Positions 14,701 through 23,475 of a DNA stretch of 64,000 bases are shown in pieces. Under the pieces are notes generated by a model. That model saw nothing but the letters and a program-made list of their open reading frames with translations, was not told where the DNA came from and did not search any database. Source of the stretch: Gammaproteobacteria bacterium (GTDB lineage: Bacteria > Pseudomonadota > Gammaproteobacteria > Steroidobacterales > GCA-2729495); the NCBI GenBank assembly GCA_003695765.1, contig RFHQ01000118.1, forward strand, positions 1-64,000, written 5' to 3'. The position numbers were made by a program, and so were the translations under genes. The stretch's first letter is position 1, and each line of letters opens with the position of its first letter.

Positions 14701-17162
14701 GCTGCGTCCGGTTCCTGCTCGCCGCCGGCCGACTCCGTGGTCCCGGATTCGCGTTGCCGGGGCGAACGGCCCAGGCGCAACGCATTGCCGGTAACCAGCA
14801 ACGAGCTGGCCGACATCCCGAGGGCCGCCATCCAGGGACTCAGCTGGCCGCTGGCGGCCAGCGGCAACGCAACGAGGTTGTACAGCAGCGCCCAGCCCAG
14901 GTTCTGACGCACCACGCGCAGGCAGCGGCGCGCGGTCGTGAAGGCCTGCGCGAGCGCGCCGAGGTCTTCTCCCATCAGCACGCAATCGGCCGAGTGCTGA
15001 GCCAGCGAAGTGCCGGCGCCCATCGCGATCGACACGTCGGCGCCGGCCAGCACCGGCGAATCGTTGATGCCGTCACCGAGCATGACCACCCGCCTGCCCT
15101 CGGACTGCCAGATCTCGACCAGCCGCAGCTTGTCTTCGGGTCGCAGCGCCGCGTGCCAGTCGTCGATGCCGAGCCGCCGGGCCAAGGCGGCGACGGGCCC
15201 GGGGCCGTCGCCGCTGGCGATGTGCAGGCGCAGGCCCAGCCGTCGCAGGCGCTCAACCGCAGCTGCGGCGCCCGGGCGCAGGCGTTCGCTGAGCAGGAAC
15301 ATGGCCACCGGCCCCCGCTCGTCGGCGAGAAAGACCGGCCGCTCGGACGGCCTGGCGGTCGCCGGCGCCAGCGGCTCTTGGCCGGTGACCTCGGCGATGA
15401 ACGCCCGGCTGCCGAGCCACCAGCGGCGGCCGGCGACGCGGCCGCTCAGCCCCCGGCCGGGGAAGACCTCGACTTCGGCGGCCTGCAGCCCGTCCGGCGG
15501 CGGCGGAAAGGCGCGTGCCAGCGGGTGCTCGGACTGCGCCTCCAGGGCCGCCGCGGCCTCCAGCAACGACTGCTCGTCCAGTTCTTCCCGCAGGCGCCGC
15601 AGGCCGGCGAGGTCGCTGCCCGGCTCGGTCAGCGTGCCGGTCTTGTCGAAGACGACGTCGCTGGCCCGCGCCAGGCCCTCTAACGCGTCGCCGCGCCGGA
15701 GCAACACACCGGCGCGGGCCAGAGCCGCCGTGGCCACGGTCAGCGCCGCCGGAGTTGCGAGTGCCAGCGCGCAGGGACAGGTGACGACCAGTACCGCGAG
15801 CACAGTCTCGAAGGCACGTTCCGGAGCCAGCTGCCACCAGGCAATTCCGGTCAGCGCCGCCGCGAGCAGCACGCCGCCGACGAACTGCCCCGCGACTCGG
15901 TCGGCCAGTGCCGCGAGGCGCGGCTTCCGTTCGCGCGCATCGCCAACCAGCCGCGCGATCTGGGCCATCAGTGTGTCGGCGCCGACGGCCGTGACCTCCA
16001 GTTCCAGGGGCCGGTGCCGCGCCAGGCTGCCGGCCGCCACGACCTCGCCAGCGCGACGGCTCACCGGCCGTGACTCGCCGGTCAGCAAGGATTCGTCCAG
16101 CTCGGCCCGGCCGCTCAGCAGCCGGCCGTCAGCGGGCAGCGCCTGACCCGGCTGGACGCGCACGCGGTCGCCGGGTTCCAGTTCCAGAACGGCGACTTCT
16201 TCCGTTCGCCCGCCGCGCAGCCGCGTCGCCGTCTTCGGCAGGTGCCGGGCCAGCGCCGCCGTCAGACCCAGCGCGCGATGGCGCCCGGACATTTCGAGAA
16301 AGCGCGCGGCCGACAGGAAGAAGACGAACATCGTCGCCGAGTCGAAATAGACTTCGCCACCGCCGCGGAAACTGTTCCAGACGCTGGCCGCCCAGGCTGC
16401 GCCGATCGCGATCGCGACCGGGACATCCATGCCCAGCGCGCCCGCCCGCAGCCGCCGCCAGGCGCCGACGAAAAACGGGGCGCCGGCGTAGAACACGACC
16501 GGCGTGGCCACCAGCAGGCTGACGAAGCGGAGAAAGGCCTGGTACTCGGGCTCGCGCCAGGCGCCCGCGTACAGGGCCACGGCGAAACTCAGGACCTGCA
16601 TCATGCCGAGCCCGGCGACGATCAGGCGCTTCAGCGCCGAGCGCTGCTCATCGCGCGCCTGCGCGTCCGTGGCGTCCGCTGTATAGGGGCTGGGCCGGTA
16701 GCCGAGCCGCGCCAGTTGCGCCAGCGCCTCGCTGAGCCGCAGGCGCTGCGGATCCCACTGCAATTCCGCGCGCGCCGTAACCGGGTCGACGCGGATCGAC
16801 TCGACGCCCGGCACCGTCGCCAGCGCGTTCTCGATCAGCCAGCCGCAAGCGGCGCAGCGCACCCCGTCGAGCAGCAACTGTGCCCGGCGACTGCCGCCCG
16901 GCAATTCGCTGACGAACTCGCGTTGCAGGCCGTCTCGATCGTAGGCGGCCCAGCGTGCGACACGCGTGTCCTCCGCCTTGGCCGCGCCGGTCGGCTGGAC
17001 CCGGAAACGGTAGAATTCATCCAGGCCACGCGCGTGGATTCGCTGCGCGACCGCCAGGCAATCGGGACCGCAGAATGGCCGTGGACCCCCGGCCACGTCG
17101 GCCGACAATGGCGCATCGCCCAAGGGGCCGCCGCAGTGAAAGCAATGCCCGCCGCCGCTCAC
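14679..17162 (-). CDS. ccoI: Heavy-metal (copper) P1B-type ATPase CcoI
   Basis: FDKTGTLTEPG, CPCALALATPAALTVA, GDGINDSPVLAGADVSIAMG; N-terminal CFHCGG and HMA CAACGW; GTG start overlapping the ccoH stop. Confidence 0.92.
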   Translation of the reverse strand: MSGGGHCFHCGGPLGDAPLSADVAGGPRPFCGPDCLAVAQRIHARGLDEFYRFRVQPTGAAKAEDTRVARWAAYDRDGLQREFVSELPGGSRRAQLLLDGVRCAACGWLIENALATVPGVESIRVDPVTARAELQWDPQRLRLSEALAQLARLGYRPSPYTADATDAQARDEQRSALKRLIVAGLGMMQVLSFAVALYAGAWREPEYQAFLRFVSLLVATPVVFYAGAPFFVGAWRRLRAGALGMDVPVAIAIGAAWAASVWNSFRGGGEVYFDSATMFVFFLSAARFLEMSGRHRALGLTAALARHLPKTATRLRGGRTEEVAVLELEPGDRVRVQPGQALPADGRLLSGRAELDESLLTGESRPVSRRAGEVVAAGSLARHRPLELEVTAVGADTLMAQIARLVGDARERKPRLAALADRVAGQFVGGVLLAAALTGIAWWQLAPERAFETVLAVLVVTCPCALALATPAALTVATAALARAGVLLRRGDALEGLARASDVVFDKTGTLTEPGSDLAGLRRLREELDEQSLLEAAAALEAQSEHPLARAFPPPPDGLQAAEVEVFPGRGLSGRVAGRRWWLGSRAFIAEVTGQEPLAPATARPSERPVFLADERGPVAMFLLSERLRPGAAAAVERLRRLGLRLHIASGDGPGPVAALARRLGIDDWHAALRPEDKLRLVEIWQSEGRRVVMLGDGINDSPVLAGADVSIAMGAGTSLAQHSADCVLMGEDLGALAQAFTTARRCLRVVRQNLGWALLYNLVALPLAASGQLSPWMAALGMSASSLLVTGNALRLGRSPRQRESGTTESAGGEQEPDAAWTSSST

Positions 17163-17677
17163 GGCGCCGGCTCCGCTTGGATCCCGACAGCAGTGGCCGC
17201 GGCACCCAGTTCCCCGACCAGCCGCCATTCGCCGGCCGGATCGCCGAGGTGGACGTAGAGCCGTCCCGGCGGCCGCTCGATCTCGCCCGCATAGATACCG
17301 TCCTGCCCGGTCAGCGAGGCCACGCGGTCAAGCTCTGCGCGAGTCGGGTGCACCAGCTTCAGCTGCAGCTGCGGCGGCGGCTGGAACCCGCCGGCATTCG
17401 CCTGCAGGCGCACCCGGACCCGGTCGGGGCGGCCCGCTCCGGCCGCCTCAATGCGCAGCGCCGCACTGAGCCCGAGGGCGGCGGCCTGCCGGTCGCGGGC
17501 CTGGCGCTGCGCTGTGGCCAGCGCGATTTCGCTGTAATCGTCGACGACCAGCGACGGCGGACCACCGGCCAGCCACGCGGTCGCGATCCCGCCGATCACG
17601 GCGGCCCCCGGCGGGATCATCAGCAGCCACGGCCAGAGATGGCGGTACCAGGGCCGGTCGTCCTGCTCGCGTATCAC
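17159..17677 (-). CDS. ccoH: FixH/CcoH family protein
   Basis: Single TM near the N-terminus followed by the FixH-like region; located between ccoG and ccoI. Confidence 0.85.
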   Translation of the reverse strand: MIREQDDRPWYRHLWPWLLMIPPGAAVIGGIATAWLAGGPPSLVVDDYSEIALATAQRQARDRQAAALGLSAALRIEAAGAGRPDRVRVRLQANAGGFQPPPQLQLKLVHPTRAELDRVASLTGQDGIYAGEIERPPGRLYVHLGDPAGEWRLVGELGAAATAVGIQAEPAP

Positions 17678-17698
17678 TGTCGTCCCGCCGTCGGCTGC

Positions 17699-19084
17699 TC
17701 AGTCCAGGGGCATGATAAACCGCGCCGTCTGCCGCGCGACAACCTCGCCCCCACCGGCCAGCCGGGCGCGGAACTCGATGTCGTGACCACCGGGAGGCGC
17801 CGCATTCGCCGGTAGCCGGACGCGTGCAACGATCGGCATCACGCTGGCCGGCGGCAATTCGATTTGCGGCGGGTCGGTCGACAAGCGCAGCCCCGGCAAA
17901 CCCGCGACCTCGAGGACGACCCGGACCGGCTGCTCGCGCTTGTTCAGCAACTTGACCGTATAGACAGTCTCGATGTCACCACCAGGCAACTCCCGGTACA
18001 GGGCGTTGCGGTCCCGGATCACGTCGACTGTCAACGGCGCGCGCTGCGCCAGCGCGTAGAGGAAAGTCGCGAACAACAGGAGCAGCAGGCCGGCATAGAC
18101 GATCGTGCGGGGGCGCAGGATGCGTGTCGGCTTGCCCTCCAGCGCGTGCTGCGTGGTGTAGCGGATCAGGCCACGCGGATAGCCCATCTTGTCCATCACG
18201 CTGTCGCAAGCATCGATGCAGGCCGCGCAGGTGATGCACTCGTATTGCAAGCCATCCCGGATATCGATGCCGGTCGGGCAGACCTGCACGCAGATATTGC
18301 AGTCGATGCAGTCACCGAGGCCGACGTCGGCGCCCCGCAGACCCCTTTTCCGGCTGCCCCGCGGCTCACCCCGTTTCGCATCGTAGGACACGATCAGGGT
18401 ATCCCGATCGAACATCGCGCTCTGGAAACGCGCGTAGGGGCACATGTACTTGCAGACCTGCTCGCGCAGGTGCCCGGCGTTGCCATAGGTCGCCAGGCCA
18501 TAGAAAGCGATCCAGAAGGTCTCCCAGGGGCCGAGATCGAAACTCAACAGGCGCGCGCCGAGATCGTGGATGGGCGTGAAATAGCCGACGAAAGTGAAGC
18601 CGGTCCAGGCTGCGAACAGAATCCACAGCACGCGCTTGGCAGTCTTCCGCAGGATCTTTTCACGGGTCCATGGGCCCTTGTCGAGGCGGCGGCGCTTGGT
18701 ATGCGAGCCCTCGGTGATCCTTTCCATCCAGACGAAGGCCTCGGTCCAGACGGTTTGCGGGCAGGCGTAACCACACCAGACCCGCCCGGCCACGGCCGTC
18801 GACAGGAACAGCAGCAAAGCCGCCATGATCAGCAGCCAGGACAGAAAGAAGAAGTCCTGGGGGAACAGGGTCAGGCCGAAGAGGTGAAACTGCCGTGCCG
18901 GCAGGTCGAAGAGCACCGCCTGCCGGCCGTGCCATGGAATCCACGGCAACAGGTAATAGATGCCGAGCAGCGTCCAGGCTGCCGTGCGGCGCAGCCGCGT
19001 GAAGCGGCCCTGAACCTCGCGGGCATAGATCTTTTCCTGTCTGGCGTACAGCGAGCCATTCGCCGTCGCCGCCTGGTCGTTCAT
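17699..19084 (-). CDS. ccoG: Cytochrome c oxidase accessory protein CcoG (FixG)
   Basis: CGYACPQTVWTEAF; ferredoxin motifs CIDCNICVQVCPTGIDIR and CITCAACIDACDSVMDKMGYPRGLIRY. Confidence 0.95.
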   Translation of the reverse strand: MNDQAATANGSLYARQEKIYAREVQGRFTRLRRTAAWTLLGIYYLLPWIPWHGRQAVLFDLPARQFHLFGLTLFPQDFFFLSWLLIMAALLLFLSTAVAGRVWCGYACPQTVWTEAFVWMERITEGSHTKRRRLDKGPWTREKILRKTAKRVLWILFAAWTGFTFVGYFTPIHDLGARLLSFDLGPWETFWIAFYGLATYGNAGHLREQVCKYMCPYARFQSAMFDRDTLIVSYDAKRGEPRGSRKRGLRGADVGLGDCIDCNICVQVCPTGIDIRDGLQYECITCAACIDACDSVMDKMGYPRGLIRYTTQHALEGKPTRILRPRTIVYAGLLLLLFATFLYALAQRAPLTVDVIRDRNALYRELPGGDIETVYTVKLLNKREQPVRVVLEVAGLPGLRLSTDPPQIELPPASVMPIVARVRLPANAAPPGGHDIEFRARLAGGGEVVARQTARFIMPLD

Positions 19085-19088
19085 GGCG

Positions 19089-19415
19089 TCAGTCCCTGTC
19101 GCCGTTGGAGCGTGAATTTCTGTGCGCTGTCCTCAGCAGGTAGACCGAGACGGCGCTGGACACCAGCGCAATCAGCCAGAAGAAGAAAAAGCCGACGCCG
19201 TAACCGGTCATGCGGTTGAATTCCAGCGGATGCGTCATCGCCTCTTCCATCTCGCCCGGATCGACGAAGGCAAAGAACAGCATCGTCGCCAGCGCTGCCG
19301 CCAGAAAGGACGGCCAGACGACCGCGGCCACCGCCTGGGCCCGTCGGCTCCAGCGCCGCTGCTCAGGAAGCCGGTCGTCTTCCTGCGGGACGCGCTGCGG
19401 CTCGCCGGCGTCCAC
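19089..19415 (-). CDS. Small two-TM membrane protein inside the cco cluster
   Basis: 108-aa ORF between ccoP and ccoG with two hydrophobic helices. Confidence 0.75.
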   Translation of the reverse strand: MDAGEPQRVPQEDDRLPEQRRWSRRAQAVAAVVWPSFLAAALATMLFFAFVDPGEMEEAMTHPLEFNRMTGYGVGFFFFWLIALVSSAVSVYLLRTAHRNSRSNGDRD

Positions 19416-19418
19416 CGA

Positions 19419-20306
19419 TCACCCCTGCTGCAGGCTCAGCACATAGGCGACCAGCGTGCGGATCTGGTCCGCCGTCAGAAAGTCTTTCTGCGCGGGCATC
19501 TGGTTCTGGCGGCCGTTCAAGATCACGTCACGGATCGCCTCTTCGGAACTGCCGTGCAACCAGTCATCGTCGGTCAGATTCGGAGCGCCCAGCATCTGAT
19601 TGCCCTGCGCCTGCGGCCCGTGACAGGCGCTGCAGTACTGCAGGAACTTCTGCTGGCCGGCCTGGACCGCGGCTGGGTCGGCCGCGCCGCGCCCGGAGAG
19701 GCTCAGCAGGTAGGCGACGACCTCGTTCAGTCCCTGCTCTCCCAGCGCGGCCCCAAGCGCCGGCATGACCCCGACGCGGCCGTTCGTGATCGTGGCCTGG
19801 ATGGTTTCCGGTGCGCTGCCCCACAGCCAGGCGTCATCGGTCAGGTTCGGGAAGCCGCGCGCCCCCCGCGCATCCGAGCCGTGGCAGGTCGCGCAGCGGT
19901 TCAGGAACAGGTTCCGGCCGAGGCGCACCGCCTCCGGGTTGTCTGCGAGTTCCGCCAGCGGCAGATCGGCAAAGGCAGCGTAGACGTCCCCATAACGCGC
20001 CTGTGCCGCGGCGACTTCCTCGGCGTACTGGTTCTGCTGGCTCCAGCCGCGCAGCCCCTGGAAGCTCCCGAGGCCGGGGTACAGCAGGAGGTAGACGACC
20101 AGCCACAGGGCCGTCAGCCAGAACAGCACCAGCCACCAGCGGGGCAAGGGATTGTTGTATTCCTTCAGATCGCCGTCCCAGGTGTGCCCGGTGGTATCCG
20201 CCTGCGGCGCCCGTGGTGCCCGCGTAAAGGCCTGCAACAGCCACAGCGCGCCGACGACCTGGCCGACGACCAGAACGATAATGAAGACACTCCAGAAGGT
20301 GCTCAT
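19419..20306 (-). CDS. ccoP: cbb3-type cytochrome c oxidase subunit III (CcoP), diheme
   Basis: Two CxxCH motifs (CATCH, CSACH) and an N-terminal TM segment. Confidence 0.95.
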   Translation of the reverse strand: MSTFWSVFIIVLVVGQVVGALWLLQAFTRAPRAPQADTTGHTWDGDLKEYNNPLPRWWLVLFWLTALWLVVYLLLYPGLGSFQGLRGWSQQNQYAEEVAAAQARYGDVYAAFADLPLAELADNPEAVRLGRNLFLNRCATCHGSDARGARGFPNLTDDAWLWGSAPETIQATITNGRVGVMPALGAALGEQGLNEVVAYLLSLSGRGAADPAAVQAGQQKFLQYCSACHGPQAQGNQMLGAPNLTDDDWLHGSSEEAIRDVILNGRQNQMPAQKDFLTADQIRTLVAYVLSLQQG

Positions 20307-20320
20307 CGCTCAACTCCGAA

Positions 20321-20503
20321 TCAGTGCTCGGTCCGCCCGGCATCCCCGGCCGGTGGAATCGACTCCCCGTCGGGTTCCAGCGGCAGGCGCGCGGCCTCAT
20401 CGAAGTCGCTGCGCCGGCGGCTGCTATAGGCCCAGATGCAGATGCCGACGAACAGCAGCAGCATCACGACGGTGAAGATCCCGCGCCAGGTGCCGGCATC
20501 CAT
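20321..20503 (-). CDS. ccoQ: CcoQ-like cbb3 subunit
   Basis: 60-aa single-TM protein (MDAGTWRGIFTVVMLLLFVGICIWAYSSRRRSDFDEAARLPL) between ccoO and ccoP. Confidence 0.85.
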   Translation of the reverse strand: MDAGTWRGIFTVVMLLLFVGICIWAYSSRRRSDFDEAARLPLEPDGESIPPAGDAGRTEH

Positions 20504-20504
20504 G

Positions 20505-21110
20505 TCAGTTGCCCCGGTTCGCGCGCCCGAGACTCTGCAGGTAGGCGATCAGAGCCTGCATCTCGGTCTTGCCCCGAACGGCTTCGGCCGCTCCGGCGAT
20601 CTCGGCGTCCGTGTACGGCACGCCGACCATCCGCAGCCGCTCCATCTTCAACGCGGTGCGCGTTTCGTCGACCAGGTTCTCCGCCAGCCATGGAAATGCC
20701 GGCATGTTCGATTCCGGCACGAGATCCCGCGGGTTCGTCAAATGGACGCGGTGCCACTCGTCGGTATAGCGGCCGCCGACCCTCGCCAGGTCCGGCCCGG
20801 TGCGCTTGGAGCCGAACTGGAACGGGTGGTCGTAGACCGACTCGCCGGCCAGCGAGTAAGCGCCGTAGCGCTCGGTTTCGGCGCGGAAGGGCCGGATCAT
20901 CTGTGAGTGGCAGACGTAGCAGCCCTCGCGGATATAGATATCCCGCCCCTCCAGTTGCAGCGCCGTGTACGGGCGGACACCGGGTGCGGGCGCCGCCGCC
21001 TGACGGTCTGCCATCAGCGGCACGATCTCGGCGAGCCCGCCGACGCTGACGACCGCAGCGATCAGGATGCCGAGCAGCCCGGCCTTCTTTTCGATGAGTT
21101 CGTGTGGCAT
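20505..21110 (-). CDS. ccoO: cbb3-type cytochrome c oxidase subunit II (CcoO)
   Basis: [30 protein letters not shown]. Confidence 0.95.
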   Translation of the reverse strand: MPHELIEKKAGLLGILIAAVVSVGGLAEIVPLMADRQAAAPAPGVRPYTALQLEGRDIYIREGCYVCHSQMIRPFRAETERYGAYSLAGESVYDHPFQFGSKRTGPDLARVGGRYTDEWHRVHLTNPRDLVPESNMPAFPWLAENLVDETRTALKMERLRMVGVPYTDAEIAGAAEAVRGKTEMQALIAYLQSLGRANRGN

Positions 21111-21122
21111 CGGGTGACCTCC

Positions 21123-22541
21123 TCAGGCGGGTTCCGTGACCGCTTGCACCGCGTTGCGCTCGCCGCCGGCAATGGTCTTCCAGACGTTCCAGGCCATGAT
21201 CAGCGTACCGACGAGGAACAGGCTGCCACCGAGCAGGCGCACGCCGTAATACGGATACGTGGCCTTCAGACTCTCGATGAACGAGTAGGTCAGCGTCCCG
21301 TCCACGTTCACTGCGCGCCACATCAGCCCCTGCATGACGCCGGCGATCCACATGCTGGCGATATACAGCACGACGCCGATCGTCGAGACCCAGAAATGCA
21401 GATCGATGGCCTTTTCGCTGTACATGCTCTCGCGGCCGAAGACCCGCGGCACCAGCGTGTACAAAGAACCCATGGAAATCATCGCGACCCAGCCCAGCGC
21501 CCCGCTGTGCACGTGACCGATGGTCCAGTCGGTGTAGTGCGACAGCGCATTGACCGTCTTGATCGACATCATCGGACCTTCAAATGTCGACATGCCATAG
21601 AAGGACAGCGACACGATCATGAATTTCAGGATCGGATCGCTGCGCAGCTTGTGCCAGGCGCCGGACAGGGTCATGATGCCGTTGATCATCCCGCCCCAGG
21701 ACGGTGCCAGCAGCATCAGCGAGAAGACCATGCCCAGCGACTGCGCCCAGTCGGGCAGTGTCGTGTAATGCAGGTGATGCGGACCGGCCCACATATAGAT
21801 CGAGATCAGCGCCCAGAAGTGCACCACCGACAGGCGGTAGGAATACACCGGGCGCCCCGCCTGCTTGGGCACGAAGTAGTACATCATGCCGAGGAAGCCG
21901 GCAGTCAGGAAGAAGCCGACGGCGTTGTGGCCGTACCACCACTGCACCATGGCATCGACGACCCCGGCATAGATCGGATAGGACTGCAGCGCGCCGACCG
22001 GGATCGCCAGCGAATTGACGACGTGCAGCAGCGCGACCGTGATGATGAAGGCCGCGTAGAACCAGTTGGCCACATAGATATGCTTGACCCGCCGGGTCGC
22101 GATCGTGCCGAAGAACACGATCGCGTAGGCCACCCAGACGACGGTGATCAGCACGTCGATCGGCCAGATCAGCTCGGCGTACTCCTTGCCCTGGGTCAGC
22201 CCAAGCGGCAGCGTGACTGCAGCCAGCACGATGACCAGCTGCCAGCCCCAGAAAGTGAACGCGGCCAGTGGCCCGGCGAACAGGCGCACGTGGCAGGTCC
22301 GTTGCACGACATAGTAGGACGTCGCGAACAGCGCGCAGCCGCCGAAGGCGAAGATCACGGCGTTGGTATGCAAGGGACGGAGCCGGCCGAAATGCAGCCA
22401 GGGCAGGTCCATGTTCAGGGAGGGCCAGATCAGCTGCGCGGCGATCAGCACGCCGACGGCCATGCCGACGATGCCCCAGACGACGGTCATGACTGCGAAC
22501 TGCCGCACGACCGTGTCGTTGTAAGTCTGCGACTTCTCCAT
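21123..22541 (-). CDS. ccoN: cbb3-type cytochrome c oxidase subunit I (CcoN)
   Basis: [42 protein letters not shown]; start placed at MEKSQTYND. Confidence 0.95.
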   Translation of the reverse strand: MEKSQTYNDTVVRQFAVMTVVWGIVGMAVGVLIAAQLIWPSLNMDLPWLHFGRLRPLHTNAVIFAFGGCALFATSYYVVQRTCHVRLFAGPLAAFTFWGWQLVIVLAAVTLPLGLTQGKEYAELIWPIDVLITVVWVAYAIVFFGTIATRRVKHIYVANWFYAAFIITVALLHVVNSLAIPVGALQSYPIYAGVVDAMVQWWYGHNAVGFFLTAGFLGMMYYFVPKQAGRPVYSYRLSVVHFWALISIYMWAGPHHLHYTTLPDWAQSLGMVFSLMLLAPSWGGMINGIMTLSGAWHKLRSDPILKFMIVSLSFYGMSTFEGPMMSIKTVNALSHYTDWTIGHVHSGALGWVAMISMGSLYTLVPRVFGRESMYSEKAIDLHFWVSTIGVVLYIASMWIAGVMQGLMWRAVNVDGTLTYSFIESLKATYPYYGVRLLGGSLFLVGTLIMAWNVWKTIAGGERNAVQAVTEPA

Positions 22542-22591
22542 CTTGGTCTCCGAAAGACGTGGGCGACGGGTACTCAGTGCGCGGATCATAA

Positions 22592-22643
22592 CACTGCCGG
22601 GGCCGGCGCCTTAGCCACTGGAATCGGCGCCGGTCCGGCAGTG
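22592..22643 (-). terminator. Strong stem-loop, likely terminator downstream of ompW
   Basis: cactgccgg-gg-ccggcgcc / 15-nt loop / ggcgccgg-t-ccggcagtg: about 17 bp stem with a small bulge, in the ompW-ccoN intergenic region. Confidence 0.6.
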
Positions 22644-22659
22644 CCGGCTCGTGGATCCG

Positions 22660-23280
22660 TCAGAACTTGTAGCCGACGTTGACCGAGAACACCCAGGGGT
22701 CGATCGTGGCGGTGCCGAGCTTGAGACCGTCGAGCTTGACGTCCGACTCGATGTTGATCCAGCGCAGATCGGCGTTCAGCAGCCACTTGTCGTTGATGTC
22801 GTAATCGGCCGCGACCTGTGCCGCGATACCGACCGAATTGCCGACCGAGAGCTTGGTGCCGGCGATCGGACCCTGAGTCTCTTCGTCGAAGAAGATCGTC
22901 CAGTTGACGCCGACGCCCAGGTAGGGATGCAGACGACCGATCGCAGGCGTGTGCCACTGCAGGCTCAGCGTCGGCGGCAATTGCTTGACCTCGCCGATCT
23001 GGCCGACCCCTTTCAGATTGACGTCATGGGTCCAGAAACTCGATGCGAGCAGCTCGACACTCACCGAATCCGTGATCATGTAGGCGCCCGTCAGCGTCAG
23101 CGCATAGGCCTCGTCCGCCTCGATCGTGCCGATGCCCGGCACGGTCAGGTTGTCGCTGTCGGGAAAGACCCCGCCGACACCGGCGCGGGCGATCCACTGG
23201 CCGGCATGACGGCCATCGCCCGCCAGCGCGGCGCTGCTCAGCAGGCACAGCGCCAGCGCAACCACAACAGTCCTCTTCAT
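22660..23280 (-). CDS. ompW: OmpW-family outer membrane protein
   Basis: Signal peptide; HAGQWIARAGVGGVFPDSDN; C-terminal WVFSVNVGYKF. Confidence 0.9.
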   Translation of the reverse strand: MKRTVVVALALCLLSSAALAGDGRHAGQWIARAGVGGVFPDSDNLTVPGIGTIEADEAYALTLTGAYMITDSVSVELLASSFWTHDVNLKGVGQIGEVKQLPPTLSLQWHTPAIGRLHPYLGVGVNWTIFFDEETQGPIAGTKLSVGNSVGIAAQVAADYDINDKWLLNADLRWINIESDVKLDGLKLGTATIDPWVFSVNVGYKF

Positions 23281-23418
23281 CGCAGCCTCCCTTCGATCTT
23301 CCCGGCACCCGGATCCGGGTTGCCGCTTTGCGACGCAGGCGATTCTGCGTTGCGTGGCGGGGCGGGGTTAATACGCTGATGCCGAGAAGCGCCTGCGGCA
23401 ACTACGTATTGCCGGCTC

Positions 23419-23455
23419 AAAAAAGGAGCCGCTCCGCTGGCGCGGGGCGGCTCCT
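23419..23455 (-). terminator. Rho-independent terminator of the TonB receptor gene
   Basis: Minus-strand AGGAGCCGCCCCGC-GCCA-GCGGAGCGGCTCCTTTTTT: GC-rich stem followed by six T. Confidence 0.85.
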
Positions 23456-23475
23456 GGCCTGGCCGTCAGGGCGGT

